Source of the DNA: Natronorubrum tibetense GA33
GTDB taxonomy: Archaea; Halobacteriota; Halobacteria; Halobacteriales; Natrialbaceae
Length of the DNA stretch: 64,000 bases
Assembly (NCBI RefSeq): GCF_000383975.1
Contig: NZ_KB913017.1
Span: 2,841,527-2,905,526, forward strand
Direction: 5' to 3'
The notes below the pieces were generated by a model. It did not search any database. It had not been told where the DNA came from and saw nothing but the letters and a program-made list of their open reading frames with translations. A program made the position numbers and the translations under genes. Positions 50,359 to 58,365 of the stretch are shown piece after piece (the first letter of the stretch is position 1; each line of letters starts with the position of its first letter).

Positions 50359-50994
50359 TTTCCTCCTTGCATTTCTGTGAAGAGAGCGGCTCGAGTCAGT
50401 TGCCGTCCGCGCTGACCGGTATCGGCGGCCGCCAGAATGGTCCCTATTGATTCTACGCGCAGTCGTTCGACGGCGACCGTCCGTACGTGGTCGACGAACG
50501 GATACCGCGGTCCGGTCGTCCCGTCGAGCAGTTCACAGTGACAGTTTGGCGTACCGTGAAGAGCAGCGCGGTACCGCACTCATTGGGAATGATATGACGG
50601 CATAAAATGAATCAAAATAAGACTACATGTGTGTAATCTGTCCAATAGCTCAGGATAGTCTCTTAACAGCCGATATAGTGCTAAAAAGGACCGCTATGCG
50701 CTTTATTTGTGTCTTTCAGGTGTTCGATTTGACCCCTGGAAGAATAACTCGGAAAATTCCCTAAAACACTCTAACACCGCTTTTAGGGGAGTTTCAGATC
50801 GCAGATTCGAAAATAGCAGCAGTGTTCTATAAATACCTACTATTTGGTAGTTATGAGGAATAATAAGGAATATGATTGTTATGGAACTGTCGCCTAACTG
50901 TTCCCGAACCCGTGATCGACAGTTGCGAATCAGTGCGAGTGAAACTGCGGTCGACGGACGAAAATACATATAGCATCATCACATCGCTCGTAGT
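50350..50994. other. AT-rich intergenic region, possible remnant of an inserted element
   Basis: About 645 bp with markedly lower GC than all surroundings from about 50590 onward. It holds an inverted repeat CCCTAAAA (50759-50766) / TTTTAGGG (50781-50788) and a TATA-like TACATATAGC near 50966-50975, about 20-30 bp before the amidohydrolase ATG. No tRNA or credible open frame is seen. Together with the palindrome at 50339-50358, this could mark a decayed mobile element at the edge of the 51-64 kb region. Confidence 0.45.
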
Positions 50995-51864
50995 ATGGGT
51001 GCACCTACGGTACTCGACGAGCCGCGCGCAATCGACATGCACGCCCACCAGCCGACGAGCGAGTTCCTCCACGACGCGGGCGGGCAGATGATGAAAGACG
51101 CGGCCGACCGGTTCGGTGCCGATCTCGAGCCGGACACGTACGAGCACATGCTCGAGGAGTATCGAGAGGCCGGCGTCGGCCGCGCCGTCTTGCTCGGCTG
51201 GGACGCGGAAACGAACACCGGAAATCCGCCCGTTCCGAACGACTACGTCGCCGAGGTTCGTGACGAGTACGCCGATTTCTTCATCGGCTTCGGCTCCGTC
51301 GATCCGCTCAAAGACGACTGCGTCGAAGAGGCGATTCGCTGCGTGGAAGACCTGGATCTCTCCGGGTTCAAGTTCCAGCAGATCGCCCAGGGGTTCGACC
51401 CGTCCGATCCCGAACACGAAGAGCTCTGGGCGACGATCGAGGATCTCGGCGTTCCTGTCGTCTTCCATGGCGGCAACTCGACGCTCGGGGCCTGTTCGCC
51501 AGGTGGTCGCGGATTGAAGATCAAGTACGGGAATCCGATGCTGATCGACGACGTGGCGGCCGACTACCCCGACCTGCAGATCCTCATCGCCCATCCCGCT
51601 TACCCCTGGGAGAAAGAACAGCTCGCGATCTGCCAGCAGAAGGGCAACGTCTACATGGATCTCTCCGGGTGGATGCCGAGATATATTGACGATCAGGTGC
51701 TGGAGTACGCCCAATCCCTCCTCTCGGACAAGGTCATGTTCGGAACTGACTACCCCATGCTCGAGCCCGAGCCGTGGCTCGAGCAGTTCGCCGAACTCGA
51801 GTTCGACGAGTCGGTCCAGCGCAAGATCCTCTGGGAGACTGCCGAGGAGTTCCTCGGGTTGTAA
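50995..51864 (+). CDS. Amidohydrolase-related TIM-barrel protein (ACMSD-like)
   Basis: A 289-residue protein with the amidohydrolase_2 metal sites in order: IDMHAHQPTSEF (HxH), GFKFQQIAQGF, VVFHGGNS, LIAHPAYPWEKEQ and MFGTDYPM. The group includes aminocarboxymuconate-semialdehyde decarboxylase, gamma-resorcylate decarboxylase and related non-oxidative decarboxylases or hydrolases acting on ring-derived acids. A TATA about 20-30 bp upstream suggests a leaderless transcript. It faces the IclR regulator across 351 bp of DNA that carries TTCGAA-type sites. Confidence 0.87.
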   Translation: MGAPTVLDEPRAIDMHAHQPTSEFLHDAGGQMMKDAADRFGADLEPDTYEHMLEEYREAGVGRAVLLGWDAETNTGNPPVPNDYVAEVRDEYADFFIGFGSVDPLKDDCVEEAIRCVEDLDLSGFKFQQIAQGFDPSDPEHEELWATIEDLGVPVVFHGGNSTLGACSPGGRGLKIKYGNPMLIDDVAADYPDLQILIAHPAYPWEKEQLAICQQKGNVYMDLSGWMPRYIDDQVLEYAQSLLSDKVMFGTDYPMLEPEPWLEQFAELEFDESVQRKILWETAEEFLGL

Positions 51865-52215
51865 GTCATCGAGCAGTCGCTCGGACTCGACCGTCCGTCA
51901 CGCACCGTTCGAGTTATGCGAACGGAGCGAACCGATAGACGCTACAGTTTCCAACACTATCGATCATGATTGATCTACCTTCTCTCAACAGATGTAAGTT
52001 AATTACAGGCGTACGTTTGTAAAGTATCGGCAGGGTAGTTCCGAGTCACTCCTACATCGCTCGCAGCTCCCGATAGCGTTTATTCGATCGGTTTGCGGGT
52101 TCCCGAACGCTCACAGCCCGCTATTCGAATCGAATCAGCGCTGCAATAGAAAGGCGGTATCGTCGGTGTTCGAATAGTTCGAACGAGGGGAGACATCGTC
52201 AGTGCTCGGGCGGGT
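51865..52215. promoter_or_regulatory. Region with TTCGAA-type repeats between convergent genes
   Basis: About 350 bp, between the ends of the amidohydrolase and IclR genes. CCCGCTATTCGAATCG lies at 52117-52132 and GTTCGAATAGTTCGAAC at 52168-52184. The first is nearly identical to a site in the IclR promoter (53020-53034). No gene is seen. Because both flanking genes end here, a promoter role is uncertain. The sites could belong to an antisense transcript or be copies of a spreading binding site. Confidence 0.45.
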
Positions 52216-52983
52216 TCAAGAGTGCGCGAGATTGACTTCGACTTCGTTCGTCGCGCCGAGCAGCAGATCGGGGAGTTCCTCGATCATCAGGTCGCCACGC
52301 AGCCGATTTGCGGGGCCGGCGACGCTGATCGCGCCGATTGCAGTGCCCGACTCGTTTCTGATCGGCGCACCGACGGCGTGGACGCCGATGACCGACTCCT
52401 CGCGGTTGAACGCGTATCCTCGCTCGCGGATCGTCTCGAGGTGGTCGCGGAGTTCGTCACCGTCGGTGATCGTTCGATCCGTCTGTGCGGAGAGTCCGTA
52501 GTCGTCGAGAATCTCCTCGATCCGTTCGTCGGGGAGGTGTGCGAGAATCGCTTTTCCCGCAGCGAACTGGTGGAGGTGCGTCCGCTGGCCGATCCGAGCG
52601 TGGGTTTTCACGGAGTGTCGTCCCTGGGCCCCGTAGATGTGGACGCCGACGCCGTGCTCTTCGATCACGCACCAGACCTTTTCGTCGGTTTCGGCCGCGA
52701 GCTCGTCGACTTTCGGCCTGGCGACGTCGTACAGTCGGTGACGGTTGCGGACGTGAATCCCGTAATCGAGAAACCACGTGCTGATGCGGTAGGTGTCGCC
52801 CTCCTGGACGAGCAGTCCCCGCGACTCGAGAGTCTTTACGTGGCGGTGAACCGTACTCTTCGCGAGTTCGAGTTCGGCGGCGATCTGGGTGATCCCCGCA
52901 CCGTCGGCGTCTTTGACCACGTCGACGATGTCGAAGGCGGTTTCGACGGTTTCGACCGGCCTGTGTCGCGAGTCGCTTGCCAT
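52216..52983 (-). CDS. IclR-family transcriptional regulator
   Basis: A 255-residue protein. It has the N-terminal winged helix (VETAFDIVDVVKDADGAGITQIAAELELAKSTVHRHVKTLESRGLLVQEGDTYRIS) and the IclR effector domain (DEKVWCVIEEHGVGVHIYGAQGRHSVKTHARIGQRTHLHQFAAGKAILAHLP, GVHAVGAPIRNESGTAIGAISVAGP). IclR proteins sense small acids or aromatic breakdown products and control catabolic genes. This one fits the neighbouring amidohydrolase, EthD, TPP-enzyme and amine oxidase genes. The promoter to its right (52984-53101) carries repeated TTCGAA-type sites. Confidence 0.92.
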   Translation of the reverse strand: MASDSRHRPVETVETAFDIVDVVKDADGAGITQIAAELELAKSTVHRHVKTLESRGLLVQEGDTYRISTWFLDYGIHVRNRHRLYDVARPKVDELAAETDEKVWCVIEEHGVGVHIYGAQGRHSVKTHARIGQRTHLHQFAAGKAILAHLPDERIEEILDDYGLSAQTDRTITDGDELRDHLETIRERGYAFNREESVIGVHAVGAPIRNESGTAIGAISVAGPANRLRGDLMIEELPDLLLGATNEVEVNLAHS

Positions 52984-53101
52984 GTGCGTACATTTGCGGA
53001 GAACTGACAAAAACCTGTTCCCGCTATTCGAACGATCGGCGGTTTCGTTCGTATCGTTCGAACCCGGTATTAGAGTTTGGAGTCGTCTCTTGGCCAACCG
53101 G
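52984..53101. promoter_or_regulatory. IclR promoter with candidate auto-operator sites
   Basis: CCCGCTATTCGAACGATCG (53020-53038) and CGTTCGTATCGTTCGAAC (53046-53063) sit 37-80 bp upstream of the iclR start, where an activator or autorepressor would bind. The shared CCCGCTATTCGAA core also occurs at 52117-52129, 890 bp away. Confidence 0.5.
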
Positions 53102-53701
53102 CTACGAGGTCTGGGAGTACTCCTCGACCCACTCCTGTAGCGTGATCCCCATCGTCGCCTGCGTGATGGCGTTCGACGAGGCGGAGTTCGCGCTCTTGAC
53201 GAGTTCGGCCTCGAGCGTCCGTTTCGGTACCTCACCGAGGAAGTGCGGAATCGCGCGCTGGACGGAAAGCGGACAGCCGACCTCGTGGGCGAGCGCGTAG
53301 CCGGAGATGGAGTGGGGGATCTCCTCGCTGACGTATCTCGGGTCGGGCGCTGCGAGCAGTTCGTCGTCCACGAAGGCCGGGTACTCGTAGCACTTGCCCA
53401 CGTCGTGGAGGAGACACGCGGCGACGATCGTGTCGATGTCCGGGTCGGCGCCGTGAAACTCCCGCTGCTCGCGAGCGGACTCGAGTGCGATGCGCGTAAC
53501 GCCGCGGACGTGCTCGACGTTCGTGACCTCGTGGATGTTCCAGGCGTAGGGGATGTCTTCGACGTCCCGCCAGCCGCCGCGCGTTAAGCCGAGCGTCCAC
53601 GCCTCGACGACGCGGTCGCGAAGGTCGTCGTCCGCGATTTCCTCGAGTTCCGGAAACGCCTCGCGGACCTGGTCGTCGAAATCGAAATCTGGCTCCGACA
53701 T
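53102..53701 (-). CDS. HD-domain phosphohydrolase-like protein
   Basis: A 199-residue protein with HD-superfamily ligands: WNIHEVTNVEHVRGVTRIA, IVAACLLHDVGKCYEY (the HD pair) and IPHSISGYALAHEVG, with another His in AIPHFLGEVPKRT. The family hydrolyses phosphate esters of nucleotides or small molecules, or acts on other substrates using two metals. It ends 118 bp upstream of iclR. It starts 5 bp after the stop of the double-EthD gene, so these are probably one transcript. Confidence 0.85.
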   Translation of the reverse strand: MSEPDFDFDDQVREAFPELEEIADDDLRDRVVEAWTLGLTRGGWRDVEDIPYAWNIHEVTNVEHVRGVTRIALESAREQREFHGADPDIDTIVAACLLHDVGKCYEYPAFVDDELLAAPDPRYVSEEIPHSISGYALAHEVGCPLSVQRAIPHFLGEVPKRTLEAELVKSANSASSNAITQATMGITLQEWVEEYSQTS

Positions 53702-53706
53702 GACGA

Positions 53707-54423
53707 TCAGTGCTCGTCCGTGACGAGGCGTTCCCGGCCGATGAGTCGGGGCCGTTCGTCGATCGCGAGGAAGTTGTCGACGTCCTCGCGGGCCTCCTTC
53801 GCCTTCCCTCTCTCGGGGTCGTAGTCCCGGGAGCCTTCGCCGCCGAGCGCGTCGTACAGCTTCTCGAGATCCTCGAAGTAGAGTTCGGCGACGCCGTCGA
53901 ACTCCGCGTGTTCGGGATCGGTCGGCAGGACCGTATTGTACTTGACGACGCCCTCGATCTCGCGGGCGATCGGCGTGTGCTCGGTCTGCCAGTAGTCGAC
54001 GAACTCTTGGTGACTCATCCCCTCCTTTCGGACGAGAAACGCCGAATGCTTGTAGAGGCCGTCCGTGTCGCCGTCGACCTCGTCCTTCTGGACGATCTCC
54101 TCGCCGATAAACCGGGGTCGCTCCTCGACCGCGAGGAAGTTGTCGACGTCCTCGCGAGCTTCCTTGGCTTTCCCCTTCTCGGGGTCGTAGTCCCGCGAAC
54201 CTTCGCTGCCGAGCGCGTCGTGGAGGGCCTCGAGGTCCTCGAAGTAGAGCTCCGCGATCCCGTCGAACTCGGCGTGATCCGGTTCGGTCGGTAGTACCTG
54301 TTGATAGCGAACGACGCCCTCGATCTCACGGGCGATCGGCGTGTGTTCGGTCTGCCAGTGCTCGACAAACTCCTCGTGAGACAGGCCGTCCTGACGGACC
54401 AGTAGGGCCACGTGTTTGTACAT
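53707..54423 (-). CDS. Tandem EthD-domain protein
   Basis: A 238-residue protein made of two nearly identical EthD (dimeric ferredoxin-like) domains: residues 1-107 (YKHVALLVRQDGLSHEEFVEHWQTEHTPIAREIEGVVRYQQV) and about 128-238 (YKHSAFLVRKEGMSHQEFVDYWQTEHTPIAREIEGVVKYNTV). The conserved HWQTEHTPIAREIEG block is in both. EthD domains bind or process small hydrophobic or quinone-like molecules, as in ETBE and polyketide degradation. Normally two chains pair, so the fusion gives a one-chain dimer. The ATG at 54423 is used. Confidence 0.87.
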   Translation of the reverse strand: MYKHVALLVRQDGLSHEEFVEHWQTEHTPIAREIEGVVRYQQVLPTEPDHAEFDGIAELYFEDLEALHDALGSEGSRDYDPEKGKAKEAREDVDNFLAVEERPRFIGEEIVQKDEVDGDTDGLYKHSAFLVRKEGMSHQEFVDYWQTEHTPIAREIEGVVKYNTVLPTDPEHAEFDGVAELYFEDLEKLYDALGGEGSRDYDPERGKAKEAREDVDNFLAIDERPRLIGRERLVTDEH

Positions 54424-54531
54424 CACGAGCGTGTTTTTCACACAGGACAATAAATGATGAGGACGGTGGTCACACGACAGGCAACTACTGCGCTCTCGAT
54501 GCTGGATACGACGAGACCGTTACAGTGTCCG

Positions 54532-55005
54532 TCAGAGTGGCTCGTCCCGTACGAACAGCCGTTTTCCGGCCTCGCGGTGCTCCGCGTAGCCGTCGTCGTA
54601 CTCCATCAACTGGAGCAACGCGCCCGTTGGGTTCGACGGCGGGACGAACGCCTCTCCCCAGTGCTCGAACTCGGCGTAGTCGGCGACGGGAACATCGTGC
54701 GCTTCCAGTACGTCGACCGCTCGCTCGAGGTCGCGGACCTCGAGCGTGACGTGGTGGAGCCCGGGGCCCTGCCGCTCGAGGAAGTCCGTCAGGAACGACT
54801 CCGTGCCGGGGTCGGGGGCGATGAGTTCGAGTCTCGAGGCGTCCCCGAGGACGTACGTCGCCCAGGTGAACTGGCCGTACTCGCTGGCCTCCTCGTGGAT
54901 CTTCTCGCAGCCGAGGACGAACAGCAACACCTCGGCCTCCTCGATCGATTCGACGGCGATGCCGACGTGATCGACGCGCATCGCAGGCATCTCGGGCACG
55001 GACAT
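54532..55005 (-). CDS. VOC (glyoxalase/methylmalonyl-CoA epimerase-like) protein
   Basis: A 157-residue protein with two vicinal-oxygen-chelate modules: MRVDHVGIAVESIEEAEVLLFVLGCEKIHEE, and PGLHHVTLEVRDLERAVDVLEAHDVPV, with LLQLMEYDDG closing the second. The metal ligands would be His, Glu, His and Glu in these segments. The pattern best fits epimerase-like members such as methylmalonyl-CoA epimerase, but ring-cleaving dioxygenase and glyoxalase functions are possible. It begins 118 bp from the divergent EthD gene. Confidence 0.82.
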   Translation of the reverse strand: MSVPEMPAMRVDHVGIAVESIEEAEVLLFVLGCEKIHEEASEYGQFTWATYVLGDASRLELIAPDPGTESFLTDFLERQGPGLHHVTLEVRDLERAVDVLEAHDVPVADYAEFEHWGEAFVPPSNPTGALLQLMEYDDGYAEHREAGKRLFVRDEPL

Positions 55006-55123
55006 ACCGCAGACACCTCGATCCGCGCATATAGCTGTTTGGTACGAATACACAACCACCGCGCCTGCTGTGGACACACCACACCGATAGAACAAAGTCG
55101 GCGGATGGCAACAGTGACGATGT

Positions 55124-55444
55124 ATGATAACACTGGTCGAGTTTCTCGTCCGAGACGACGAGTACAGCCACGAGGAGTTCGCCGAGCGGTGGCAGGGCGA
55201 TCACGCCGATATCGCCCGCGACCTGCCCGGCCTGAAACGGTACAGCACGTCGGTGCCGGTGAACCCCGACGACGCCGAGTACGACGGCGTGCTCGAGCTC
55301 ACGTTCGAGGACGGACGGGCGCTGAACGACGCGTTCGAGTCCGACGTGGGCCAGGAGGTCATGGACGACGCAGCCGAGTTCACCGATCCCGGTGCCGGGC
55401 CGCGGATGGTCGTCGAGGAGACGGTCCACGTAGACGAGACATGA
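55124..55444 (+). CDS. Single EthD-domain protein
   Basis: A 106-residue protein: MITLVEFLVRDDEYSHEEFAERWQGDHADIARDLPGLKRYSTSVPVNPDDAEYDGVLELTFED. It is a single, normal EthD domain, related to but diverged from the double gene on the other strand. It overlaps the start of the thiamine-diphosphate enzyme gene by 4 bp (ATGA at 55441-55444). The overlap suggests fixed-ratio expression and a shared reaction, perhaps binding or delivering that enzyme's substrate. Confidence 0.85.
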   Translation: MITLVEFLVRDDEYSHEEFAERWQGDHADIARDLPGLKRYSTSVPVNPDDAEYDGVLELTFEDGRALNDAFESDVGQEVMDDAAEFTDPGAGPRMVVEETVHVDET

Positions 55445-57138
55445 CGACCACCGCGTCCGCACTCGTCGACACGCTCGAGGATCTGGGCGTCGAATACGTC
55501 TTCGGCTACCCGGGCGGTCGAGTGATCGAACTGCTCGAGGACCTCCCCGATTCGGCAGTGACGCTCGTCCGGCCGCGCGACGAACGCGAGGCGAGCGTCA
55601 TGGCCGAGATGCACGGTCGGTTGACGGGGAAACCGGGGGTTCTCACCGGTCAGGGACCGTGGATCGGCAGCCTCGGAATGATCGGTCAGATGGAAGCGCG
55701 GCTGTCATCGTCGCCGATGGTCGTCCTCACGGAGGCCTCCGAGCGTGGCGAGTACTCGACGCTGGCACCATACCAGCAGGCCAGAGGCGATTACGGCGGG
55801 TTCAGCCTTCCCTCGATCCTCGACGGCGTCTCCAAGGAGTGGTGGTTCCCGCGCACGCCGGTCGAAACACTTCGATCGACGCAACTGGCGTTCAAACACG
55901 CCGTCGCCGGCCGTCCCGGCCCGACGGCGATCATCCTCGACGGGGGCGCGATCACGGACGACGTTCCCGACGATCCGACGCCACCCGCGTGGGACGCACG
56001 CGAACAGACGCGAACGTGGGACGCCGCGCCGACCGCGGCGGACGTCGCGACGGCCGCCGAGGCGCTCGAGGCCGCCGAACGCCCGGTAATCATTTCGGGG
56101 AACGGCGTCCATGCTGCACAGGCGTACGACGAACTCGAGGCGGTCGCCGACGCCTACGACTGCGCCGTCGTAACGTCGTACCTCGGCAAATCCACGTATC
56201 CCGAGACGGACGACCGAGCCGCCGGCGTCATGGGCTCGTTCGGCCACGAGGGGGCGAACCAGGTCGTCAGCGAGGCCGATACGCTGCTCGTCGTCGGCTG
56301 CCGGTTGAATCCGATGGATACCAACTGGCAAGCGCCCGAGTTCATTCGGCCCGAGGAGCAGACGATTATCCACGCGGATATCGACACGCGCAACGCCGGC
56401 TGGGTCTACCCCGCCGACGTGGGTCTCATCGGCGACGCGACGGAGAGCCTGGCCGCGCTCGCCGACGCTGGCGAGGAGTCAAACGACTGGGCGAGAGAGC
56501 GGGCGGCGAAAGCCCGGGAGTGGTTCGACGCACCCGAGTGCGCGGACGATTCGGCCCCGATCAAACCCCAGCGCGCGGCGAAGGCAATCCAGTCGGTCGT
56601 CGACGAGGAGACGATCGTCACCGCCGACTCCGGAAACAATCGGTTCTGGCTACTGTACTATCTCCAGACGCCGGCCGTCCGAACCTACTTCGGAAGCGGT
56701 GGCGTCGGCGGGATGGGGTGGGCGAATCCGGCGGCAGTATCGGCGGCGTTGACCACCGACAAGGACGTGATCGCGGTCGCCGGCGACGGCGGGTTCTCGA
56801 TGACGATGAACAGCGTCGAGACCGCTGTCGAGTACGGTGTCGCGCCGACGTTCGTCGTGTTAAACGACACCAGCCTCGGGATGGTCCGGCAGATGCAACA
56901 CGAGGACGGCGATATCGCCGGCGTCGAGTTTCACGACACGGACTTCGTCAAAATCGCCGAGGCCTTCGGTGCCGTCGGCACGCGCGTGACCAGAACCGAC
57001 GAGTTCGTCGAGGCGCTCGAGGACGGCAAGGGAACCGACGTGCCTCACGTGATCGACGTCCGGATCGATCGCGAGGAGGATATGGCAGCCACGCTAGCCT
57101 CCTCGTTCTACGAATCGATCGGTGGACTGCATGAGTAA
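55441..57138 (+). CDS. Thiamine-diphosphate enzyme, acetolactate synthase/benzoylformate decarboxylase type
   Basis: A 565-residue protein with the three TPP-enzyme domains. The first is ALVDTLEDLGVEYVFGYPGGRVIELLEDL with a catalytic Glu (in RDEREASVMAEMHGRLTGKPGV). The middle domain has ERPVIISGNGVHAAQAYDEL. The last carries GDGGFSMTMNSVETAVEYGVAPTFVVLNDTSLGM (the GDG-N Mg-TPP site). It has no acetolactate-synthase small subunit next to it. The substrate is a 2-oxoacid or similar compound, and the exact reaction is unknown. Overlap with an EthD gene is unusual for this family. Confidence 0.88.
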   Translation: MTTTASALVDTLEDLGVEYVFGYPGGRVIELLEDLPDSAVTLVRPRDEREASVMAEMHGRLTGKPGVLTGQGPWIGSLGMIGQMEARLSSSPMVVLTEASERGEYSTLAPYQQARGDYGGFSLPSILDGVSKEWWFPRTPVETLRSTQLAFKHAVAGRPGPTAIILDGGAITDDVPDDPTPPAWDAREQTRTWDAAPTAADVATAAEALEAAERPVIISGNGVHAAQAYDELEAVADAYDCAVVTSYLGKSTYPETDDRAAGVMGSFGHEGANQVVSEADTLLVVGCRLNPMDTNWQAPEFIRPEEQTIIHADIDTRNAGWVYPADVGLIGDATESLAALADAGEESNDWARERAAKAREWFDAPECADDSAPIKPQRAAKAIQSVVDEETIVTADSGNNRFWLLYYLQTPAVRTYFGSGGVGGMGWANPAAVSAALTTDKDVIAVAGDGGFSMTMNSVETAVEYGVAPTFVVLNDTSLGMVRQMQHEDGDIAGVEFHDTDFVKIAEAFGAVGTRVTRTDEFVEALEDGKGTDVPHVIDVRIDREEDMAATLASSFYESIGGLHE

Positions 57139-57204
57139 CGAGCGGCAACGGACGGCCCCAACGATCACCAACATATACGTCAATCAGCAACACATCACTA
57201 ACAC

Positions 57205-58170
57205 ATGAACGACAATGCGACGGTACTGGTAACTGGCGGAACTGGCTTCATCGGCTCCTACGTGGTACAGGATCTGCTCGAACACGGCCACGACGTCGTG
57301 GCGTACGACCTCTCGACGGACACGGAGATTCTCGAGAAACTCGGCGTCGCCGACGAGACTGTGGTACGACGCGGCGACGTCTCCGAGCCGACCGACGTGA
57401 TTCGGGCGGTCAAGGAGACGGGGACGACGCACATCGTCCACCTCGCGGCACTGTTGACGACGACCGCGCGCGAGAACCCGCGTGCGGCGGCCGACGTGAA
57501 CATTTTGGGGACGAACAACGTCTTCGAGGCCGCACGCACGCTCGATGATCAGGTCGAGCGGGTCGCGTGGGCGTCCTCGGCGGCGGCCTACGCGCCACCG
57601 CACAACTACGACGCGGAGTGGGTCGACGAAGACGAGCTCGTCTACCCCGATACGCTCTACGGCGCGACGAAGGAGTACAACGAGCATCAGGCGCGGGTCT
57701 ACCACGAGGACTACGGCCTCGACCACGTCGCACTGCGACCGACGGTGGCCTACGGCCCCTATCGCGAGACTGGCGGCTCGGCGTTTCTGGCGAACATCAT
57801 CGAGAAGCCCGCCCTCGGAGAGTCCTACAGCGTCGAGTACGGCGATCAGGCGATCGACTGGCAACACGTCGAGGACATCGCACAGGCGTTCCGGAAAGCG
57901 GCGTTCACGCCCGAATCGGACCTGACCCAGCGCGTCTACAACGTCCGCGGCGTGCTCGCGACCGTCCGCGAGGCCGCGGAGGCCGTCGAAAGCGTACTGC
58001 CCGACGCCGAGATCGACGTCTCCGACGAGGGGGAACTCCCCTGGACCCAGAACCTCGACATGACGAAGGCCCAGGACGATCTGGGCTACGAGGTCCAGTA
58101 CGACCTCGAGTCCGGCTTCCGGAAGTACATCAACGTGTTGCGCGAGGAGGCGGGACTCGAGCCGGTGTAG
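57205..58170 (+). CDS. NAD-dependent epimerase/dehydratase (extended SDR)
   Basis: A 321-residue protein. The Rossmann motif TGGTGFIGSYVVQDLLEHG, the strand-end AYDL, HLAALLTTTA, and the YxxxK pair in LYGATKEYNEHQARVYHE are all in place. Further features are LRPTVAYGPYRETG and WQHVEDIAQAF. Extended SDRs act on nucleotide sugars or hydroxy-acid/keto compounds. It is 66 bp after the TPP enzyme, same direction. Whether it belongs to the same pathway is inference. Confidence 0.9.
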   Translation: MNDNATVLVTGGTGFIGSYVVQDLLEHGHDVVAYDLSTDTEILEKLGVADETVVRRGDVSEPTDVIRAVKETGTTHIVHLAALLTTTARENPRAAADVNILGTNNVFEAARTLDDQVERVAWASSAAAYAPPHNYDAEWVDEDELVYPDTLYGATKEYNEHQARVYHEDYGLDHVALRPTVAYGPYRETGGSAFLANIIEKPALGESYSVEYGDQAIDWQHVEDIAQAFRKAAFTPESDLTQRVYNVRGVLATVREAAEAVESVLPDAEIDVSDEGELPWTQNLDMTKAQDDLGYEVQYDLESGFRKYINVLREEAGLEPV

Positions 58171-58208
58171 CGCCTCGTCCGCCATCAGTCCCGGTCGGTA
58201 CCGCGGCC

Positions 58209-58298
58209 AATCAGACGGATCACGCTGATTAGACGGATCGGACCGATCGGGCGGATCAGGGCGACCGAACCGTCCGGGTCAATCGGGTCGATTGAACT
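58209..58298. repeat. Five degenerate 18-bp tandem repeats upstream of the amine oxidase gene
   Basis: Copies start at 58209, 58227, 58245, 58263 and 58281. The first three are close: AATCAGACGGATC, GATTAGACGGATC and GATCGGGCGGATC, each followed by five variable bases. The last two are decayed. The period is exactly 18 bp, almost two turns of the helix, so identical faces would be presented to a protein. The repeats lie 68 to 157 bp before the amine oxidase start. Confidence 0.55.
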
Positions 58299-58337
58299 GA
58301 ACGGCGGGCTCGAGCAACTGGTATCGCCGGGAAGTTT

Positions 58338-58343
58338 CTTATA
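58338..58343 (+). promoter_or_regulatory. TATA-like element of the amine oxidase gene
   Basis: CTTATA (58338-58343), preceded by AAGTTT, is 23-28 bp upstream of the ATG at 58366, so transcription should start at or just before the start codon (leaderless). Confidence 0.45.
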
Positions 58344-58365
58344 CCAGACCGTGCAGCAGTGTACC

